Assembly: GCA_934636425.1 (NCBI GenBank)
Contig: CAKUAV010000035.1
Location: 1-20,667, forward strand
DNA length: 20,667 nt
Origin: an uncultured Clostridia bacterium
GTDB lineage: Bacteria > Bacillota > Clostridia > Christensenellales > Aristaeellaceae
Direction of reading: 5' to 3'
Part shown: in pieces, positions 1 through 7,278 of the stretch
How positions within the stretch are numbered: the stretch's first letter is position 1
Layout: each line of letters opens with the position of its first letter
Notes under the pieces: generated by a model
Seen by the model: the letters and a program-made list of their open reading frames with translations, nothing else
Told to the model about the DNA's origin: nothing
Databases searched by the model: none
Program-made: the position numbers and the translations under genes

Positions 1-1309
1 CGGCTATACCGATCTGCGCTTCGACGAGGACTATCCCTATCGCGTCGAGAACGGCAAGCTGGTGTTCTATGATCCCGAAAACGGCTGGGACACCGCCGAC
101 ATGATCAGCTATCTCGTCACGGAATTCGACGCTGAGCGCGGCATACCGCATCGCCTGGTCTATCTGCCCTACTGGGAGCACCCGGAGCGCGCGGGCTTCC
201 TGGGCGGCCTGGTGCGCAATGTCCGCGCCGAGGCGCTGGAGGACGGCGTCGTCCGGCTCTACGGCGAGGACAAACACCGCGCCGGCGCGTGGTGGGTGGC
301 CACCCACGGCCATCGCGATCACCCCGGCTTCTTCATCCAGAACAGCCGAAACACCGTGCTCGAGGACGTGACGCTCTATCACTGCGCGGCCATGGGCGTC
401 ATCGGCCAGACCAGCGAGAACATCACCCTCAGGCGCGTGCGCACGGCGCAGCACAAGGGGCGTCTGGTGACCGTCAACGCCGACGCGACGCATTTCGTCC
501 ACTGCAGCGGCACGATACTGCTCGAGGGCTGCCATCTGTGCAATATGCTCGACGACGCGGGCAACTTCCACGGCAACTACGCCACGGTCGAGCGCGTGAT
601 CGACAAATGCACATTCGTCGCGCGGCTGATGCACGGCCAGCAGCAGGGCGTGCAGATCTACCGCCCCGGCGACGTGATCGCGCTGGTCGACCGCGAGACG
701 CTCGGCCGCGTGGGCGAAATCACGGTGAGCGACGCGCTGATGATCAACGAAAAGCTCATCCGCGTGACCGGCGAGGACGAACTTCCCGGCAACATCGCCG
801 AGGGCATGGCGGTCGAAAACTTCACGCAGATGCCCGAGGTCATCATCCGCGGCTGCGAGGTGGGCTGGAACCGCCCGCGCGGCTTCCTCATCAGCACCTG
901 CCGCCGCACGCTGATCGAGGACTGCACGTTCGCCAATATGCACCACGGCGTTCACCTGACCGGCGACGCGAACAGCTGGTTCGAGAGCGGCTGCGTGCGC
1001 GATCTGACCATCCGCAACTGCCGCTTCCTGGGCTGCGGCTACACCGAGGGCGCTGCGGTCGTCATCGATCCGGCCATCAAAAAGCGTGAAAACAACTACT
1101 ATCACGGCAACATCGTCATCGAGGACAATCTGTTCGAATCGGACGTTCCGCGCTTTTTGCGCGCGATGAACGCCGAAAACATCACCGTGCGCCACAACCG
1201 CTGGCGGCGCGTCGAGCAGGATCTGCCGCACGATCCGGTCGGCGAGAACGGCTTTGAGATCAGCTTCTGCCGCAACGTCGACATCGAACAGCCCGAAACC
1301 GTCGAATGA
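1..1309 (+). CDS. GH110-like beta-helix glycosidase, 3' part (5' end outside window)
   Basis: The reading frame is open from base 2, so the true start lies upstream and about 435 C-terminal residues are visible. The protein is a right-handed parallel beta-helix. It shows repeated short rungs of the type N-x-x-I/L-x-x-C/V, for example 'NTVLEDVTLYHC', 'NITLRRVRTAQ', 'TILLEGCHLCN' and 'DLTIRNCRFLGC'. A block reading DATHFVHCSG...EGCHLCNMLDDAGNFHG (about 484-570) resembles the conserved 'MDDATN-HG' region of glycoside hydrolase family 110, exo-alpha-1,3-galactosidases acting on blood-group B type and related glycans. Family placement is by recall of this motif, not a search. Other beta-helix enzymes remain possible. 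No signal peptide can be judged because the N-terminus is missing. The gene ends in TGA and is followed within 10 bases by a terminator, so it is the last gene of its transcript. Confidence 0.62.
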   Translation, partial: GYTDLRFDEDYPYRVENGKLVFYDPENGWDTADMISYLVTEFDAERGIPHRLVYLPYWEHPERAGFLGGLVRNVRAEALEDGVVRLYGEDKHRAGAWWVATHGHRDHPGFFIQNSRNTVLEDVTLYHCAAMGVIGQTSENITLRRVRTAQHKGRLVTVNADATHFVHCSGTILLEGCHLCNMLDDAGNFHGNYATVERVIDKCTFVARLMHGQQQGVQIYRPGDVIALVDRETLGRVGEITVSDALMINEKLIRVTGEDELPGNIAEGMAVENFTQMPEVIIRGCEVGWNRPRGFLISTCRRTLIEDCTFANMHHGVHLTGDANSWFESGCVRDLTIRNCRFLGCGYTEGAAVVIDPAIKKRENNYYHGNIVIEDNLFESDVPRFLRAMNAENITVRHNRWRRVEQDLPHDPVGENGFEISFCRNVDIEQPETVE

Positions 1310-1317
1310 CGTCTCAC

Positions 1318-1354
1318 CGCCGCGCCCGCGCATTGTCGCCGGACGCGGCGTTTT
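1318..1354 (+). terminator. Intrinsic terminator of the GH110-like gene
   Basis: An 11-bp GC-rich stem (1318-1328 with 1340-1350, one C-A mismatch) with an 11-base loop is followed directly by TTTT and then CTT. It begins nine bases after the stop codon. Confidence 0.7.
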
Positions 1355-1735
1355 CTTACGGCTCTTCACGGAATGCCGGGAAAGGGAAAGCAATTCAGCG
1401 CAATGCGAACAACACAAAAAAACCGCACCGCCAGGCGTCTGGTTTTCCTTCTTTGCCCGCCTTCCCATGGCGAAGCCACGAAATGTGCGCCTCCCGGCTT
1501 TTCGCGATGAGCCGATTTTTGTCCGTCAAAGCCCTCCGCTTCGGGCGAGACGACACGCCGGCAGATCGCCTGCTCTTCATTCCAAAAACGATATGCGGAC
1601 GCGGGCGCAGGCAGAGCGTGAGCGCGCCATTCAGCCGCTCAGGCGACGCTGCTCTTTTCCCTCATCGATACCACATTCCCTCTAAACGATGGCGCAAAAC
1701 ACAAAATGCGCCGCAATGCCCGTAGGCGACGGAAT
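1355..1735. other. Gene-free stretch, nothing recognised
   Basis: About 380 bases without a convincing gene. The open frames here lack ribosome binding sites and read as low-complexity Arg/Ser-rich translations typical of GC-rich non-coding DNA. I saw no clear hairpin with a T-run, no promoter and no similarity to the repeats elsewhere in the window. Confidence 0.5.
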
Positions 1736-1858
1736 ATGTTGAATATCAGTGAAGAAGAAAAAAGCGGCGATCGACAGGGCGGCAAAGACGGGGACAACAG
1801 GCGCTATATGCAGGCAATGGCCGACGGCTATGTTTTAGCGGGGATTGGATATGAATAA
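1736..1858 (+). CDS. Possible 40-residue small protein
   Basis: A short ATG-initiated frame starting MLNISEEEKSGDRQGG and ending YVLAGIGYE. It is acidic/polar with normal amino-acid usage, unlike the Arg/Ser-rich shadow frames around it. There is no good Shine-Dalgarno sequence (only a weak GGCGACGG). A second 28-codon frame (1851-1937) begins with ATG inside its last codons (ATGAATAA overlap) and runs into the next gene. This could be a leader or small protein, or the remnant of a decayed gene. I do not recognise it. Confidence 0.2.
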   Translation: MLNISEEEKSGDRQGGKDGDNRRYMQAMADGYVLAGIGYE

Positions 1859-1917
1859 GCTCAGATCACCGGCCGAGGCGGCGGGCATGATTCATAGCAT
1901 GAAAGGCGGTGTGCACC

Positions 1918-2250
1918 GTGAAGAAATGGTATCCTGAGGACTGGACGTTTGAAATCGAGGTCGTCGGCTACGCGCGCGGCGACTGCGCAGAGGGCTATTG
2001 CCGAAACGGCGAGGAAATCGGCGACGTGTACCGCTGCGGCTACGGCTGTCCCGTCAATCAGGCGGGCGAGGGGCTGTGCGCCAAGACCATGCTCCTGCTC
2101 TTTCCCATGCTCGAGGCCGTGCGCAGCGGCGGCAGTCTCGAAAATCTGGGCGGGGAGAGCCGTCTCGTGCGGACGTTCACCTGCCCGGACGGCTGCGTGC
2201 GCTTCCGGCTGACGGCGCACAAAAAGCGGCCCGCACAGAGCGCCGAATAG
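1918..2250 (+). CDS. TIGR04076 family protein, function unknown
   Basis: A 110-residue protein. The sequence shows an N-terminal strand (WTFEIEVVGYARG), a Cys-rich middle (GDCAEGYC, YRCGYGCP), the hydrophobic segment KTMLLLFPMLEAVRSGGSLENL and a C-terminal 'FTCPDGCVRFRLTAHK'. The layout of G-x-x-hydrophobic, 'FP.L.A.R.GGS', then 'CPD..V.F.L' matches the small TIGR04076 family found widely in anaerobes, which has no established function. Seven cysteines could bind metal, but this is inference. GTG at 1918 is chosen because AAAGGCGG (about 1902-1909) sits about eight bases upstream. GTG at 1909 is in frame but overlaps that site. The gene stands alone on its strand, and I saw no promoter. The nearest downstream hairpin is about 130 bases away. 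Confidence 0.72.
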   Translation: MKKWYPEDWTFEIEVVGYARGDCAEGYCRNGEEIGDVYRCGYGCPVNQAGEGLCAKTMLLLFPMLEAVRSGGSLENLGGESRLVRTFTCPDGCVRFRLTAHKKRPAQSAE

Positions 2251-2377
2251 AGGCGTTCGATCAGCGCAATGGACGCGATCCCGCGCAAAATGCGTATGCG
2301 GAATTTCTCGAAAAAGAAGCTGAAAATTGCATTTATTTGCAGAAAATCTCACTTTTGCGCACTTTGAAAACGGCGCT

Positions 2378-2408
2378 CCGGGAAAACAGCCGCTTCCCGG
2401 CGAATTTT
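2378..2408 (+). terminator. Candidate terminator, weak
   Basis: A perfect 7-bp inverted repeat (CCGGGAA at 2378-2384 and TTCCCGG at 2394-2400) with a 9-base loop is followed by CGAATTTTCC. The T-run is short and interrupted, and the site is 128 bases after the TIGR04076-type gene, so its role is uncertain. Confidence 0.3.
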
Positions 2409-2421
2409 CCTCCTCAGTATG

Positions 2422-2960
2422 CGCCCATCGCACCTGTGGATATTTGAAAGCGCATCCTGTGCAGGCGATTTTGCAGCGCGCGGCCGCATCGGACAAAGCC
2501 GCCGTCATCAGGGCTGTATCTCTCGTGCGGGCAAAAAATGCCCTCCATGCGAAACGCGCCAATCGCGCCTGCGGATATTTGAAAGCGCGGCCTGTGCAGG
2601 CGATTTTGCACCGCGCGGCCACATCGGGCAAAGCCGCCCTCGTCAGGACTGTATCTCTCGTGCAGGCAAAAATGCCCTCCAAGCGAAACGCGCCCATCGC
2701 GCCTGCGGATATATATTTGAAATCCGCATCCTGTGCAGGCGATTTTGCGGCGCGCGGCCACATCGGGCAAAGCCGCCCTCGTCAGGACTGTATCTCTCCA
2801 GCGGGCAAAAATGCTCTCCAAGCGAAACGCGCCCATCGCGCCTGCGGATATTTGAAAGCGCGGCCTGTGCAGGCGATTTTGCACCGCGCGGCCACATCGG
2901 ACAAAGCCGCCCTCGTCAGAGCTGTATCTCTCGTGCAGGCAAAAATGCCCTCCATGCAAA
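2422..2960. repeat. Four-unit tandem repeat, unit 134-139 bp
   Basis: Four head-to-tail copies begin at about 2422, 2557, 2691 and 2830 (spacings 135, 134, 139). Each starts near CGCCCATCGCGCCTGCGGAT and contains CTGTGCAGGCGATTTTGC, a GCGCGGCC segment, CTGTATCTCTC and GCAAAAATGCCCTCCA. The third copy has a 5-base TATAT expansion. The copies are close to identical over long stretches, so the array is recent or homogenised. Because spacings are not multiples of three, no frame continues through the units in register, so this is not a repeat protein. Each unit holds a small inverted repeat (GCCTGTGCAGGC). Function unknown. Confidence 0.9.
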
Positions 2961-2993
2961 TTGGCCGCGAGCAGGCCGAAAAATTGTTTTCAT

Positions 2994-3044
2994 AAAAAAT
3001 TGAGAGCGTGCTGTGCGGCGCATTTCACCGCACGGCTTCGTCTC
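2994..3044 (-). terminator. Candidate terminator-like hairpin, minus strand
   Basis: A GTGCGG/CCGCAC stem (3013-3018 with 3028-3033) is enclosed by GAGA/TCTC (3002-3005 with 3041-3044). On the minus strand this is followed by AATTTTTT. It could be a backup stop for transcription leaving the ABC-F gene. The long interior loops weaken the call. The rest of 2961-3194 shows no gene or other recognisable feature. Confidence 0.3.
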
Positions 3045-3194
3045 AAAAAGAGCGGCAAAAAAGAAATCGTTGCCTTTAATGCGCATTGCCGCTTCGAACG
3101 CATTGGATTGTCCCGCAGTGTTTTCGTAATGCGCCCGCAAAAGCCGCTTCCCGCTCCAGCTTTTTTCGCCAGCCCGCTCCCACACAGACAAAAC

Positions 3195-3458
3195 AGGCGC
3201 GCTCTTCGCCATGAAGAACGCGCCTCAGACTGTCGAAAAACCTTCGGAGAACTTGAGAGGGTCGAAATCCTCTTGAATTTTCAACCATACCCGGCAGCGT
3301 GTACGTGTGGGGCGGGACGATTTTTGCAGCGGAAAATCTCATTTCCAGAGCAAGAACTGGAGAGGGCACACGGCAGAGCGCTCGCAACCCGTTCACCAGC
3401 TTGTCAAGACCTTTTTTTGACAAGCTGAGGCGCGCTCTTCGCCATGAAGAACGCGCCT
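3195..3458 (-). mobile_element. MITE-like element copy 1, between duplicated terminator hairpins
   Basis: A 202-bp body (3226-3427) is flanked exactly on both sides by the same 31-base hairpin sequence (3195-3225 and 3428-3458), identical base for base. The body ends are imperfect inverted repeats: CAGACTGTCGAAAAA at 3226 and TTTTTTTGACAAGCTG ending at 3427. The second end is itself a stem-loop (3397-3427). On the minus strand the body matches, at roughly three quarters identity by eye, the body at 16453-16601. Its start matches 20593-20667. No coding capacity for a transposase is present, so if mobile it is non-autonomous. It lies directly downstream of the ABC-F stop codon. Confidence 0.6.
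3428..3458 (-). terminator. Hairpin terminating the ABC-F gene
   Basis: Ten bases past the ABC-F stop codon, a GGCGCG/CGCGCC stem extended by TCTTC/GAAGA (one C-A mismatch, 5-base loop) forms a strong hairpin. There is no T-run immediately after it. The T/A-rich part comes from the next stem-loop (3397-3427), which belongs to the inserted element. An identical hairpin lies at 3195-3225. Confidence 0.55.
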
Positions 3459-3467
3459 GATTATTTA

Positions 3468-5396
3468 TTATTGTGCGCTGCTCTGGAGCATATCTGCGGT
3501 TTCCGTCCATTCGTCGTAGAGCACCTCGAGCGCCTCCTGCGCCTCTTTATGCGCGCGGGCGACGGAGGCGGCCTTGCCCGCGTCCTGATAGGTGGCGGGA
3601 TCGGCCATGTCGCTCTCCAGCTGCGCGATGCGCTCCTCCGTCTGAGCGATCAGATTCTCCAATTCGCCGACGCGCGCCTTGAGCGCCTTGACCGATTCGC
3701 GCCTGAGCCGCTCGACGCGCTTTTCCTTGTCGAGCTGCGTCTTCGTCTTGGTCAGCGCGGCGGTTTCCTCCTGACCGGCCTCCAATAGGCGCTTTTTCTC
3801 GAGATAGTCGTCGTAATTGCCGAGATACTCCGTGACGCCGTCGCGGCTCATCTCCACGACGCGGTTGGCCACGCGGTTGATGAAATAGCGGTCGTGAGAG
3901 ACGGTGAGCAGCGTGCCGCCGAAATCGTCCAGCGCGCCCTCGAGCACCTCTCGCGAGTCCATGTCCAGATGGTTGGTCGGCTCGTCCAGCAGGAGCAGAT
4001 TGTCCTTTTTGAGCATCAGCTTGGCCAGCGCCACGCGGCCGCGCTCGCCGCCGGAGAGCGTCTCGATCTTCTGGAACACGTCGTCGCCGGTGAAGAGAAA
4101 CAGCGCCAATACGCCCCTCACCTCGTCCGGCTCCATGCGCGGGAACGCGTCCCACAATTCGTCCATGACGGTCTTTGTCATGGTCAGCCCCGCCTGATGC
4201 TGATCGTAATAGCCTATGTCCACGTTCGCGCCATAGATCACCTCGCCGGCGTCGGCGGGGATTTCGCGCATGATGATGCGCAGAAGCGTCGTCTTGCCCA
4301 CGCCGTTGGGGCCTATGACGGCCACGCGGTCGCCCGCGCGCAGATGCAGGCTGAAATGCTGAAACAGCGTGCGCCCGTCAAAGGACTTCGACAGATCCTG
4401 CACCATCAATACGTCGTCGCCGGTGCGGCGCTTTGCCTCGAATGAAAAGCGCACCTTCGCCTCGTCGACCGGCCGCTCTATGCGCTCGATCTTCTCCAGC
4501 CGCTTTTCGCGGCTCTCGGCAGCCTTGATGCTCTTTTCGCGGTTGTACATACGATAGCGGTCTATGATGGCCTGCTGGCGCGCGATCTCCTTCTGCTGCA
4601 TGGCGTATTCCTTGAGCTGGCGCTCGAGGTTCATGCGGCGCTGTGTCATGAACGCGTCGTAATTGCCGTTATACTGCGTCAGGCGCGTCATGGACAGCTC
4701 GGCCATGCAGTCGCACACGGCGTTCAGGAAATAGCGGTCGTGCGATATGACGATGACCGTGCCCCTGTACTTTCTCAGCGTGTCCTCCAGCCACTGCGTC
4801 GCTTCCAGATCGAGATGGTTGGTCGGCTCGTCCAGCATGAGCAGCTCGGGTTGCATGAGCAGCATGCGCGCCAGGCACAGCCGCGTCTTTTCGCCGCCGG
4901 AGAGAAGATGCGCCGGCTGCTCGCGCCGCTCCTTCGAAAAGCCCAGTCCGGCCAGCACGCCCTGTATGCGGCTGGGCCACTCATAGCCGCCGGCCTGCTC
5001 GAAGCGATCGGTCAGGCGGGTGTATTCGCCGCTCAGGCTCTCGAGCAGATCGGCGTTTTCGTGGTTCTCCGCCATCTGCCGCTCGAGATCGCGCAGCTTT
5101 TCCTCCATACGCTGCAGCGGCTCGAACACGCGCGAAAGCTCCTCCACCACGGTCAACTCGGAGGTGATGTCGGCCTGCTGAGTCAAAAGCCCCACCCGCG
5201 TGCCGCGCAGCAAACTCACCGTGCCGCTGTCGGGCGCCATATCGCCGGTGATGATCTTCATCAGCGTCGATTTGCCGCTGCCGTTCACGCCCACAAGGCC
5301 GAGCCGCTGCCCCTCCTTGAGCGTGAGGTTGATATCCTTCAATATGACGTTCAGGCCAAACGCCTTGCAAACGTCCTGCAATGTCAAAAGCACCAT
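3468..5396 (-). CDS. ABC-F family ATPase (YdiF/Uup-like), ribosome-associated
   Basis: A 642-residue duplicated-ABC protein without membrane segments. Domain 1 has Walker A GVNGSGKST (36-44), signature LSGGEKTR (165-172) and Walker B LLMLDEPTNHLD (catalytic E190). Domain 2 has GPNGVGKTT (362-370), LSGGERGR and LLLLDEPTNHLD (E472). The charged, helical linker between the domains (about 245-320) is the ABC-F interdomain arm. A C-terminal coiled coil (about 540-640) resembles the C-terminal domain of Uup/YdiF. Known ABC-F proteins act on the ribosomal E site as translation factors or antibiotic-protection factors. I see nothing that points to resistance rather than a housekeeping role. The gene has its own promoter 36 bases upstream, and GGGAG lies upstream of the ATG. 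It runs into a hairpin and inserted element at its 3' end. Confidence 0.93.
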   Translation of the reverse strand: MVLLTLQDVCKAFGLNVILKDINLTLKEGQRLGLVGVNGSGKSTLMKIITGDMAPDSGTVSLLRGTRVGLLTQQADITSELTVVEELSRVFEPLQRMEEKLRDLERQMAENHENADLLESLSGEYTRLTDRFEQAGGYEWPSRIQGVLAGLGFSKERREQPAHLLSGGEKTRLCLARMLLMQPELLMLDEPTNHLDLEATQWLEDTLRKYRGTVIVISHDRYFLNAVCDCMAELSMTRLTQYNGNYDAFMTQRRMNLERQLKEYAMQQKEIARQQAIIDRYRMYNREKSIKAAESREKRLEKIERIERPVDEAKVRFSFEAKRRTGDDVLMVQDLSKSFDGRTLFQHFSLHLRAGDRVAVIGPNGVGKTTLLRIIMREIPADAGEVIYGANVDIGYYDQHQAGLTMTKTVMDELWDAFPRMEPDEVRGVLALFLFTGDDVFQKIETLSGGERGRVALAKLMLKKDNLLLLDEPTNHLDMDSREVLEGALDDFGGTLLTVSHDRYFINRVANRVVEMSRDGVTEYLGNYDDYLEKKRLLEAGQEETAALTKTKTQLDKEKRVERLRRESVKALKARVGELENLIAQTEERIAQLESDMADPATYQDAGKAASVARAHKEAQEALEVLYDEWTETADMLQSSAQ

Positions 5397-5431
5397 TTTC
5401 GTTTACACTCCCGGGAATCACAGATATGATG

Positions 5432-5460
5432 ATCATACCATATCCGGGGCGCAATTTCAA
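5432..5460 (-). promoter_or_regulatory. Sigma-A promoter of the ABC-F gene
   Basis: On the minus strand, -35 TTGAAA (5460-5455), a 17-base spacer and -10 TATGAT (5437-5432). It falls between the upstream ABC exporter stop codon and the ABC-F start, with a leader of roughly 30 bases. Confidence 0.75.
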
Positions 5461-5476
5461 GCGTGCGAATGAAAAC

Positions 5477-7048
5477 TCATCCCTCCGCGCGCAGTTCGAC
5501 GATCCGCCCGCAGTCCTTCGCCGGAAACGCGTCGTGCGAAATCACGACGAGCGTGCGGTCGGCAAAGGTCGAGAGGATCTCGCGCCAGAAGTCCTCCTTC
5601 GCGCCGCGGTCGATGAAGTTGAACGGCTCGTCGAATATCACAACCTCCGCCCTCGAGGCCAGCGCGCGGCAGAGCTGGAGCCGCTTCTTCTGTCCGTTCG
5701 AGAGATTGCCGCCGCCCTTCTCAATCGGCTTGTCGATGCCCGCGCGGCGCAGCGTCTCCTCGTCCGCGCCGCTCCAGAGATTGTCCCGCGCCGTGCCCGA
5801 TATGATAAACGGCTCGGAGGGCACAAGCAGCACCTTCTCGCGCAGCGCGGCCGGATCGATCGCCTGAATGTCCTCGCCGTTATAGCAAACAACGCCCTTT
5901 TCCGGCTCGAGCAGACCGGCCAGCAGGCGCGCCAGCGTCGATTTGCCGCTGCCGTTTTCGCCGGTGATCAGCACGCGTTCGCCCCGACGGATCTCCAGCG
6001 AGAAGCCGTCCAGCACGCGCTTTTCGCCATAGGCAAAGCCCAGATTTTCGCACGAGAGCGTCTTAAGCGGCGTCAGCGCCTTCACGGGACGCTCGGCGGG
6101 CGCGCTCTGCTCGTGCAGCTCGGCAAGCCGATTGAGCGACACCTGCTTGACGCGGTATTCCTTAAAAAACTCCATGAACCCCTCAACGCTGTTCCAGAGC
6201 GTTGAAAAATACAGCGAGAACGTCATGATCATGCCCACGCTCATGTGCCCCGTCAGCGCGCGCCAGCCGCCGATGCAGTAGATCGCCGTATCCGCAATGT
6301 TCATCAGCCCCGTCACCGAGAGGATGTCGTAGGTCGTATCATACAGCGCAAAGCGCTTCTTGGCGCGCAGCCATTTCGCGACGGCGCTCTCAAAGCGCTG
6401 CATGAAGTGCGTCTCGGCGTTGGTCGCGCGGATGCTCTCGCCGCCGGCATAGCATTCGTCCAGCCGGTCGTTGAGGTTCTCCTGCTCCTCGATCACCGCC
6501 TCCTGAGCCTGCTCGAGCCGCGGCAGCTGAAGCTTTGAAAAGATCACGAACAGCGGCAGCACGGAGAGCACCACCAGCGTCAGCACCCAGTCGCAGCGGA
6601 AGAGATAGACCGCCATGGCGACGGTCATCAGCACGTTCAGCGCGAACACCATACCGTCGTAGAACGCAAGGCCGGTGATCTGATCCACGTCGCGGTCGAT
6701 CAGGTGCAGATAGTGCCCCAGCGCCTTGCCGCGCAGGCGGCCGAATGGCATATGCAGCATATCGGAAAACACGCGCCCCTCCGCATAGGCCGTCACGCGG
6801 TTCTCCGTCAGCGCGCCGTGCAGATTCCTGAAATACAGCGCCGCCACGAACAGGAGCGTAATGACGGCGTTCTCGATCATCGCGCGGACAAAGCCGCTGC
6901 CGCCGATCACCGCGTCGATCAGCCGCTGCGCCGCGGGCGGCGATATGAACGCCAGAATCTTGTGGACGATCGTGAGCAGCAGATAGCCGATCACGGCTCC
7001 GCCGTAATGCGCATAAAAGTCGCGGAAGTATCGGATGATTCGTTTCAT
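5477..7048 (-). CDS. ABC exporter, fused membrane and ATPase domains, atypical ATPase motifs
   Basis: A 523-residue type-I exporter half-transporter. Hydrophobic segments lie at about 16-36, 60-75, 130-150, 153-172, 243-262 and 268-285. The nucleotide-binding domain runs from about 328 with Walker A GENGSGKST (363-371), signature LSNGQKKR (449-456), Walker B VVIFDEP (469-475) and the switch histidine in VVISHD (H505). Two departures stand out. The Q-loop glutamine is replaced (VPSEPF, S411), and the signature has Asn for the first Gly. The D-loop reads NFID. The protein is somewhat short for the family (usually 570-600). No partner half-transporter or substrate gene is adjacent, so it would act as a homodimer or with a distant partner. 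Substrate unknown. A strong AAAGGAGG precedes the ATG. Confidence 0.88.
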   Translation of the reverse strand: MKRIIRYFRDFYAHYGGAVIGYLLLTIVHKILAFISPPAAQRLIDAVIGGSGFVRAMIENAVITLLFVAALYFRNLHGALTENRVTAYAEGRVFSDMLHMPFGRLRGKALGHYLHLIDRDVDQITGLAFYDGMVFALNVLMTVAMAVYLFRCDWVLTLVVLSVLPLFVIFSKLQLPRLEQAQEAVIEEQENLNDRLDECYAGGESIRATNAETHFMQRFESAVAKWLRAKKRFALYDTTYDILSVTGLMNIADTAIYCIGGWRALTGHMSVGMIMTFSLYFSTLWNSVEGFMEFFKEYRVKQVSLNRLAELHEQSAPAERPVKALTPLKTLSCENLGFAYGEKRVLDGFSLEIRRGERVLITGENGSGKSTLARLLAGLLEPEKGVVCYNGEDIQAIDPAALREKVLLVPSEPFIISGTARDNLWSGADEETLRRAGIDKPIEKGGGNLSNGQKKRLQLCRALASRAEVVIFDEPFNFIDRGAKEDFWREILSTFADRTLVVISHDAFPAKDCGRIVELRAEG

Positions 7049-7098
7049 GGCGCTTCCTCCTTTGTCGTCGGTCGTGCGCGGATTGCCCTCTGCCTATA

Positions 7099-7126
7099 AT
7101 TTTACGTTTTTTTGCAAACAAGTCAA
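7099..7126 (-). promoter_or_regulatory. Promoter of the ABC exporter gene
   Basis: On the minus strand, -35 TTGACT (7126-7121), a 16-base A/T-rich spacer and -10 TAAAAT (7104-7099). The leader to the ATG is about 45 bases and carries the AGGAGG site. The rest of the 7049-7278 divergent gap probably holds the promoter of the opposite pair, but I could not find a well-spaced one. Confidence 0.6.
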
Positions 7127-7278
7127 TCCTTATTTAACATCAAAATCACAGCGCCGTTTCGGAAGAAAAGTCCAACAAATATCCCCGCGCCGGCAGGAAA
7201 TCCGCCGCCTTTCAAGAACTATTATATCAGCATCGGATAAAATGCGCGCACACCGCCAACGACAGGAGGAAACACGTT

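Noticed and set aside
1861..2959. Long minus-strand open frames across the 135-bp repeats that read as repeat proteins
   Set aside because: Repeat spacings are 135, 134 and 139, so the frame changes between units. No ribosome binding site is present, and equivalent frames exist on the plus strand. This is a by-product of GC-rich tandem DNA.
2422..2960. CRISPR-like array
   Set aside because: Units are contiguous and far longer than CRISPR repeats, with no unique spacers and no cas genes.
3195..3458. Class C group II intron, which also sits at terminators
   Set aside because: Only about 200 bases, no reverse transcriptase or intron domain V/VI pattern recognised, and group II introns do not duplicate the target hairpin.
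3076..3510. Element body as a coding sequence, since copies 1 and 2 are open in the same frame with some shared residues
   Set aside because: The frame runs through terminator hairpins and into the antisense of the ABC-F gene. It has no start signal, and nucleotide identity is spread over all codon positions.
7211..7243. Promoter for the GH29-like gene (TAAAAT at 7238)
   Set aside because: No acceptable -35 at 16-18 bases. The nearest TTCAAG is 21 bases away, so the promoter remains unidentified.
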